Assembly: GCA_019115685.1 (NCBI GenBank)
Contig: DXDC01000132.1
Coordinates: 1-9,521, forward strand
Origin: Candidatus Agrococcus pullicola
Lineage (GTDB): Bacteria; Actinomycetota; Actinomycetes; Actinomycetales; Microbacteriaceae
Length of the DNA: 9,521 bases
Direction: 5' to 3'
Shown here: positions 5,733 through 9,521 of the stretch, piece after piece
Layout: each line of letters begins with the position of its first letter
Position numbering within the stretch: position 1 is the stretch's first letter
Translations under genes and position numbers: made by a program
Notes under the pieces: model-generated
Told to the model about the DNA's origin: nothing
Databases searched by the model: none
Seen by the model: only the letters and a program-made list of their open reading frames with translations

Positions 5733-6169
5733 AAATGCGTGCCGTCTCCCGACGCGTTGCCGAGCCCGAGGCGTTCGTAGAAGTCCGCAGCGACCTGGGA
5801 TGACTGCCACTGCAGCACGCGGATCCTGCGCTCACGGGTCGCCCAGTCACGAATAGCGTTGAAGAGCGCAGTGCCCGCCCCGTGGCCGCGGCCGTCCGGG
5901 GCGACCCAGAGGTCGTGCATCCTGGCGATGGACCAATCCCGATCGTTGGCCGGCCCGTAGTCCTGCGCGGCGGCGTATCCGATCACGCGATCATCGTGGG
6001 TTGCGACGACGATGTGGTGATCCCACGAGTGGACCAGCCGGTCGAGGCGCTCGCGATACCGGTTGACCTTCTCGTCGGTCGACGGGGCGGTGTTGTGCGT
6101 GACGAACAGCACCAGCAGTTCGCGGATATCCTGCTCTGTCGCTACGCGAATCGCACCATCGTCGCTCAT
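5696..6169 (-). CDS. GNAT family N-acetyltransferase
   Basis: This 157-residue protein has the Gcn5-related N-acetyltransferase fold, transferring an acetyl group from acetyl-CoA to an unknown amine. The acetyl-CoA pyrophosphate-binding loop is in motif A: LWVAPDGRGHGAGTALFNAI, with GRGHGAG at 93-99. Motif B follows with VLQWQSSQVAADFYERLGL (118-136), the usual FYxxLG element. The first 25 residues (IRVATEQDIRELLVLF) form the normal beta1-alpha1 region. The length is typical for a single-domain member. The start is ATG at 6169 with no Shine-Dalgarno; a TACGCT box ends 7 nt upstream, so the mRNA is probably leaderless with its own promoter just after trhO. Its 3' end is duplicated downstream. 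The substrate cannot be predicted from the sequence. Confidence 0.9.
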   Translation of the reverse strand: MSDDGAIRVATEQDIRELLVLFVTHNTAPSTDEKVNRYRERLDRLVHSWDHHIVVATHDDRVIGYAAAQDYGPANDRDWSIARMHDLWVAPDGRGHGAGTALFNAIRDWATRERRIRVLQWQSSQVAADFYERLGLGNASGDGTHFELEVALPSTAD

Positions 6170-6176
6170 GGCTTCA

Positions 6177-6182
6177 AGCGTA
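6177..6182 (-). promoter_or_regulatory. -10 box TACGCT, leaderless-type promoter of the GNAT gene
   Basis: On the minus strand TACGCT matches TAnnnT and ends 7 nt before the ATG at 6169. It lies in the 18-bp gap after the trhO stop codon, so the GNAT gene may be transcribed independently of trhO as well as by read-through. Confidence 0.5.
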
Positions 6183-6187
6183 GTCGC

Positions 6188-7051
6188 TCATGCCGCCGCA
6201 GCGTGCGCCGGGCAATACGACTCGCACCCTTCATGCGCAACCATCTGCCGTGTGCACGACGGCTCGGCGCAGTCCCCGACCCTGTTGGTGGCATCCCCGC
6301 AGACGACGCATTCGCCGAGCAGTTTGGCGCCGTCGCCGAAGTCCACGGAGCCGCGGCGATCGAAGACGTAGAGCGAGCCCTCCCAGAGCCCGGTGTTGCC
6401 GAACGTCTCCCCGTAGCGCACGATGCCGCCGTCGACCTGGTAGACCTCCTCGAACCCGCGCTGCACCATCAGGCTCGAGAGTACCTCGCAGCGGATGCCG
6501 CCCGTGCAGTAGGTGACGACGGGCTTGTTCTTCAGGTGGTCGTACTTGCCGCTGTCGAGCTCGTCGATGAAGTCTCGCGTCGTCTCGACGTCGGGCACGA
6601 TCGCGTCCTTGAAACGCCCGATCTCCGCTTCGTACCTGTTGCGGCCGTCGAAGAACACCGTGTCTGGCTTCTGCTCGACGAGTTTGTTCACCTCCGCGGG
6701 CTTCAGGTGCTTTCCGCCGCCGATGACGCCGCCTTCATCGACACGCAGCTCTTCGGGAGCTCCGAATGTGACGATCTCATCGCGCACCTTGACCGTCAGC
6801 TTCGGGAAGTCCTCGGCGCCACCGGGCGACCACTTCATCTCCGTGCCGCGAAAGCCCGAGTATTCGCGCGTGACGCGAACGTAGCGCTTCAGCGCGTCGA
6901 TGTCGCCCCCGAGGGTGCCGTTGATGCCGTGTTCGGAGATGAGCACGCGACCGGTCAGCCCGAGCGACGACGCGAGCGTGTACTGCCACATCCTGATCGC
7001 CTCCGGGTCGGCGAGCGGCGTGAACTTGTAGAAGAGGATGACCTTCTGCAT
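6188..7051 (-). CDS. trhO: tRNA uridine(34) hydroxylase TrhO (YceA, rhodanese-domain protein)
   Basis: This 287-residue protein matches the TrhO/YceA family, which uses oxygen to hydroxylate uridine 34 in the tRNA anticodon as the first step towards 5-methoxy- or carboxymethoxyuridine. An N-terminal acylphosphatase-like domain (about 1-95, with [16 protein letters not shown] at 34-49) is followed by a rhodanese domain (about 120-215). The active-site loop is YCTGGIRCE at 181-189, with the catalytic cysteine at 182 and a second cysteine at 188. A C-terminal region (245-281) carries six cysteines (248, 251, 261, 266, 276, 280) spaced like a metal-binding cluster, as in other members. The start is ATG at 7051. 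There is no Shine-Dalgarno, and GAGAAT 6 nt upstream is a weak leaderless -10 candidate. The gene is divergent from the thioesterase and 18 bp from the GNAT gene. Confidence 0.93.
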   Translation of the reverse strand: MQKVILFYKFTPLADPEAIRMWQYTLASSLGLTGRVLISEHGINGTLGGDIDALKRYVRVTREYSGFRGTEMKWSPGGAEDFPKLTVKVRDEIVTFGAPEELRVDEGGVIGGGKHLKPAEVNKLVEQKPDTVFFDGRNRYEAEIGRFKDAIVPDVETTRDFIDELDSGKYDHLKNKPVVTYCTGGIRCEVLSSLMVQRGFEEVYQVDGGIVRYGETFGNTGLWEGSLYVFDRRGSVDFGDGAKLLGECVVCGDATNRVGDCAEPSCTRQMVAHEGCESYCPAHAAAA

Positions 7052-7116
7052 ACGGCCATTCTCTCAGTTTGTGGGTTCCGCAGTGTCGCTTGCCGCGACC
7101 GCCGGCCAACGCCAGC

Positions 7117-7701
7117 ATGGACTCCGTGAATATGTGGTTTCAATGGCTGCTTGCCGTGTTCGTGCGGAGCAAACGAACTCCCCGTCTCGACCTCGGAGCG
7201 GTATCGCGCATCGGGTTCCGGGTGCTGCCGACCGACATCGACCTGCTGATGCACATGAACAACGGCCGGTACCCCTCGTACATGGATCTCGGCCGCGTCG
7301 ATCTCACGCAACGCACCGGCGTGGAAGCGAAGCTCGCGAAGCACGGCATCTACGCCGTTGTCGCCGCGCAGACCATCAGCTACAGGAAGTCGCTGCAGCT
7401 GTTCCAGCGCTTCACGATCGAGTCGCGCATCCTCGGTGCTGACGAACGCAGCTTCTACGTCGAGCAGCGTTTCGTCGTTCGGGGCGAGGTGTACGCCAGG
7501 GCGATCGTTCGTGGGCGGATGATCCAGAAGGGCGCCGGGACGCTCAAGGTTGCGGACGTCGAACGTTTGACCGGCCTGGATTTGGGCGGGTTCGAGTTGC
7601 CGGCCGACGTCGCGCACTGGGGCAGTACGTTCAAGCTCCCGCCGACGAAGGCCGACGCTCCCAGCGTGTGGGACGGAGAAGACGCAGGCATTTCGCGCTA
7701 G
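7117..7701 (+). CDS. Thioesterase family protein (hotdog fold, 4HBT_2-like)
   Basis: This protein of about 194 residues is a hotdog-fold thioesterase homologue, a group that hydrolyses acyl-CoA or related thioesters. The motif LPTDIDLLMHMNNGRYPSYM (37-56 from the chosen start) is the hallmark: the DxDxxxHMNN segment forms the active-site turn and central helix. It is followed by the usual QTISYRKSLQLFQRFTIESR strand region and an FYVEQRFVVRGEVYARAIVR strand. The preceding WFQWLLAVFVRSKR may be an amphipathic or membrane-associating segment. The substrate is unknown. The start is uncertain: ATG 7117, GTG 7126 and ATG 7132 are all in frame, and none has a good Shine-Dalgarno. The frame is open upstream to a TTG at 7069, but the protein pattern begins near MWFQWLL, so the shorter forms are more likely. 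It is divergent from trhO and convergent with the Lrp-type regulator, 31 bp away. Confidence 0.85.
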   Translation: MDSVNMWFQWLLAVFVRSKRTPRLDLGAVSRIGFRVLPTDIDLLMHMNNGRYPSYMDLGRVDLTQRTGVEAKLAKHGIYAVVAAQTISYRKSLQLFQRFTIESRILGADERSFYVEQRFVVRGEVYARAIVRGRMIQKGAGTLKVADVERLTGLDLGGFELPADVAHWGSTFKLPPTKADAPSVWDGEDAGISR

Positions 7702-7732
7702 CCGCCCGGGGCATGCGTGAAGATGACGTGGC

Positions 7733-8653
7733 CTAGACGGGTGAGGCTTGCTCGAGCTGGGCGGGGCGGAGCGTTCGGCCGTACTCCTCTTTCACGACGT
7801 CCAGGTGGGTCCAGGCATCCACTTCCACGACGCTGTGGAGTGACCGAAGCTCATCGAGCACGACGTGCAGCTGCCGCGGCGACGGCGCGACGAGCGTTGC
7901 GATGAAGTCGTAGCGTCCGTAAGCGCTGGCGGCGAAGTCCACAGCGCGTGCAGATCGCATGAATCGTTGGATGTCCCCGTCGGTTCCGCGCGAAACGACC
8001 CCGACCCCGACACCGACCTGGCTCTGCTTGACACCGCGGGCTTCCACCGCCGAGATGCGAATGACATTCGCCTCCAGCAGCCGGGCTATGCGCTCCCTCG
8101 CCGTGGATGCGCTCACGCCCGCGGCATCCGCGAGCGCGCGATACGGAACACGCCCGTCCTCCTCGAGCATTGAGATCATCGTGCGATCCACATCGTCGAT
8201 CGTGACGTTCCCGCGATAGTGCGCGACGAAGAATCCCTTGACCACCGAGATGTACTTGCTCGTCGTAATGCGCGAAACCTCCGGAAATGCGCGAACCTTC
8301 GCCAGCAGATCGGTCAGTTCGGCCTCCGTGCCGAATCGCGATTCGAATGCGACGTCGTGAGCGCCCGCAATTGCGGAGACGAACACGGTTTGCGGCATTG
8401 CGCGAAGCCGCGCCGCGACGGTCCCCGCTGCTCCGGATGCGCGGACGAGCGTGTGCGTCAACAGGCGGTGTCCTGCGAATTCGGGGTCGAGCGCTGCGAC
8501 GACCCGGAGCGTGCCCGAGTCGATGAGCTCCTGCATCCGGTTGGAAATGTGGGTTCGCGGAAGTCCGATTCGGCCGGCGAGCTCCTTGACGCTCATGCGG
8601 CCGTCCGTGCGCAGCAGGCCGATGAGTTCCGGGTCGCATTTGTGCTCGCGCAA
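7733..8653 (-). CDS. Lrp/AsnC family transcriptional regulator, tandem two-unit form
   Basis: This 306-residue protein contains two consecutive Lrp/AsnC units; a typical member has one unit and about 150-160 residues. Unit 1 has a winged helix-turn-helix at about 7-52 (MSVKELAGRIGLPRTHISNRMQ) and a ligand-binding RAM-type domain at about 65-140. Unit 2 has a second helix-turn-helix at about 152-200 (VPYRALADAAGVSASTARER) and a second RAM-type domain at about 213-290. Lrp-type proteins sense amino acids or small organic acids and control nearby transport or catabolic genes. The divergent transporter is the obvious candidate target (inference). The start is TTG, justified by a perfect AGGAGG at 8660-8665 with a 6-nt spacer; the nearest upstream ATG is out of frame, and the next in-frame ATG (codon 20) would remove part of the first DNA-binding domain. 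Confidence 0.93.
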   Translation of the reverse strand: MREHKCDPELIGLLRTDGRMSVKELAGRIGLPRTHISNRMQELIDSGTLRVVAALDPEFAGHRLLTHTLVRASGAAGTVAARLRAMPQTVFVSAIAGAHDVAFESRFGTEAELTDLLAKVRAFPEVSRITTSKYISVVKGFFVAHYRGNVTIDDVDRTMISMLEEDGRVPYRALADAAGVSASTARERIARLLEANVIRISAVEARGVKQSQVGVGVGVVSRGTDGDIQRFMRSARAVDFAASAYGRYDFIATLVAPSPRQLHVVLDELRSLHSVVEVDAWTHLDVVKEEYGRTLRPAQLEQASPV

Positions 8654-8659
8654 GCGTTG

Positions 8660-8665
8660 CCTCCT
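8660..8665 (-). promoter_or_regulatory. Perfect Shine-Dalgarno that fixes the TTG start of the Lrp-type gene
   Basis: The minus strand reads AGGAGG, complementary to the 16S rRNA 3' end, followed by a 6-nt spacer and TTG at 8653-8651. A strong ribosome binding site paired with a weak start codon may set a moderate expression level. Confidence 0.75.
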
Positions 8666-8680
8666 GCCATCGGTGTGAAG

Positions 8681-8691
8681 ATTGCAAAATC
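8681..8691. promoter_or_regulatory. Candidate Lrp-type operator motif, copy 1
   Basis: ATTGCAAAATC lies 28 bp upstream of the regulator's TTG start. It contains the palindrome TTGCAA and differs at one base from ATTGCACAATC at 8860-8870 near the transporter gene. AT-rich, loosely palindromic sites of this kind are usual for Lrp/AsnC proteins, but binding is inferred. Confidence 0.4.
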
Positions 8692-8846
8692 GTTACCTAC
8701 ATCCTCGCACGCTCCCGTGAACAAATCAGCGACGAGCAAGGGTGGCAAGCCCTGGAAATTCGATCTTCTGTCGCTCAACTCACCAAAACTGCGATCTGTG
8801 GTGTTTCAAGCGTTCTATCTGTATGGACCACGCGGCCGAGAGAGCG

Positions 8847-8852
8847 TAGAGT
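8847..8852 (+). promoter_or_regulatory. Probable -10 box TAGAGT of the transporter gene
   Basis: TAGAGT matches TAnnnT, with ATGGAC 18 bp upstream (8823-8828) as a tolerable -35. Transcription would start near 8859, giving a leader of about 30 nt that includes AAGGGAG at 8877-8883, 5 nt before the ATG. The predicted start point falls next to the second operator-like motif. Confidence 0.45.
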
Positions 8853-8859
8853 GCCTCCC

Positions 8860-8870
8860 ATTGCACAATC
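8860..8870. promoter_or_regulatory. Candidate Lrp-type operator motif, copy 2
   Basis: ATTGCACAATC contains the inverted halves ATTG and CAAT and matches the motif at 8681-8691 at 10 of 11 bases. It lies at the predicted transcription start of the transporter gene, where a bound regulator could block initiation or respond to ligand. Confidence 0.4.
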
Positions 8871-8888
8871 ACCAGCAAGGGAGCCGTG

Positions 8889-9521
8889 ATGGCTAATACC
8901 GATACTGCGAATAACGACACACTGCGCTCCGCATTGAAGAACAAGCGGGCCATGCGCGCGGGCATGGCCGCTTTCGTCGGCACCACTATCGAGTGGTATG
9001 ACTTCTACGTCTACGCGACGGCTGCGGCAATCGTGTTCCCTCGCCTGTTCTTCGAAACCGACAACCTCTTCGTTGCCACGATCGGCGCCTTCTTCGGCAG
9101 TGCCGTAGCGTTCTTCGTCCGACCGCTCGGCGGTGTGATTTTCGGTCACGTCGGTGACAAGTTCGGCCGCCGACCGGCGCTGGTCATCACGCTGGTGCTC
9201 ATGGGCGTGGCGACCGTGGCCGTGGGTCTACTACCGACCTACGCCTCCATTGGGGTGGCGGCTCCGATCCTGCTGATGCTCCTCCGAGTGGCTCAGGGCC
9301 TTGCTGTCGGCGGAGAGTGGGGCGGTGCAGCGCTGATGAGCGTCGAGCACGCGCCTAAGAAGCAGCGGATGTTCTTCGGCGGCTTCACCCAGCTCGGCAA
9401 CCCCGCCGGCGCCATGCTATCTTCTGGCGCATTCTGGCTGATCTCCCTGGGCGGCGATGACTTCCTGATGAGCTGGGGCTGGCGCATTCCATTCCTGGCC
9501 AGCATCATCCTAATCGGCGTC
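8889..9521 (+). CDS. MFS transporter, metabolite:H+ symporter (MHS) family (C-terminus beyond right edge)
   Basis: The first 211 residues of a major facilitator superfamily permease are visible, with no stop before the window ends. It is of the MHS subfamily (ShiA, ProP and KgtP relatives), which imports organic acids, betaines or similar solutes with protons. The first helix region FVGTTIEWYDFYVYATAAAIVFP (29-51) is the MHS hallmark. MFS motif A, GHVGDKFGRRP (86-96), lies in the loop between helices 2 and 3. RVAQGLAVGGEWGGA (133-147) is the conserved helix 4 motif. About five to six of twelve expected helices are present. The start is ATG with AAGGGAG (8877-8883) and a 5-nt spacer. It is divergent from the tandem Lrp-type regulator, which probably controls it. 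The substrate is not predictable from this half. Confidence 0.9.
   Translation, partial: MANTDTANNDTLRSALKNKRAMRAGMAAFVGTTIEWYDFYVYATAAAIVFPRLFFETDNLFVATIGAFFGSAVAFFVRPLGGVIFGHVGDKFGRRPALVITLVLMGVATVAVGLLPTYASIGVAAPILLMLLRVAQGLAVGGEWGGAALMSVEHAPKKQRMFFGGFTQLGNPAGAMLSSGAFWLISLGGDDFLMSWGWRIPFLASIILIGV

Noticed and set aside
5882..7129. A 415-codon plus-strand open frame opposite the GNAT gene and trhO
   Set aside because: Both minus-strand genes have intact catalytic motifs. The plus frame is a GC-bias artefact rich in Val, Asp, Ala and Arg.
7702..7732. Terminator between the convergent thioesterase and Lrp-type genes
   Set aside because: The 31-bp gap contains CCCGGG but no stem longer than a few base pairs and no U-tract, so I cannot support a terminator.
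7851..8687. A minus-strand open frame of 278 codons overlapping the Lrp-type gene in another frame
   Set aside because: It is very Arg/His-rich, has no domain pattern, and starts upstream of the AGGAGG that serves the TTG start of the real regulator.

Overview
The window looks like ordinary chromosome from a high-GC Gram-positive actinobacterium, most likely of the Microbacteriaceae (inference). The grounds are strong G/C third-position bias, frequent GGATGC/GCATCC words, several starts without a Shine-Dalgarno but with a TAnnnT -10 box about 7 nt upstream (leaderless style), and actinobacterial families such as the holin-like PF07332 protein and DUF3618. I see no tRNA, rRNA, insertion sequence, CRISPR array or prophage block.

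Layout, left to right. (1) The 5' two thirds of a glutaryl-CoA dehydrogenase-type acyl-CoA dehydrogenase runs leftward off the window (767 to 1, minus). (2) A 403-bp divergent spacer (768-1170) holds two inverted repeats and leads to a cytoplasmic M13 metallopeptidase, pepO (1171-3111, plus). (3) Convergent to it is a CPBP (Abi/CAAX-type) intramembrane protease homologue (3159-4289, minus). (4) A tight three-gene operon follows on the plus strand (4556-5475): a YtxH-like small membrane protein, a two-helix holin-like protein and a DUF3618 protein, all probably envelope-associated. (5) A convergent spacer (5476-5695) contains a long hairpin and a duplicated fragment of the 3' end of the next gene, a GNAT acetyltransferase (5696-6169, minus). 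(6) Next is trhO, the tRNA U34 hydroxylase / rhodanese protein (6188-7051, minus), divergent from a hotdog-fold thioesterase (7117-7701, plus). (7) A tandemly duplicated Lrp/AsnC-type regulator (7733-8653, minus, TTG start with a perfect Shine-Dalgarno) is divergent from an MHS-family major facilitator transporter (8889 to beyond 9521, plus).

Functional links. The regulator-transporter pair is the clearest unit: the divergent spacer carries two near-identical 11-bp ATTGCAnAATC motifs, one beside each gene, so the regulator may control both itself and uptake of a small organic acid or amino acid. The three-gene operon is a second unit. The other genes look like independently transcribed housekeeping or accessory-metabolism genes. 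No strikingly new multi-gene system is visible. The most interesting signals are non-coding: two long inverted repeats, each with a competing alternative fold, the duplicated GNAT gene end, and the paired operator-like motifs.
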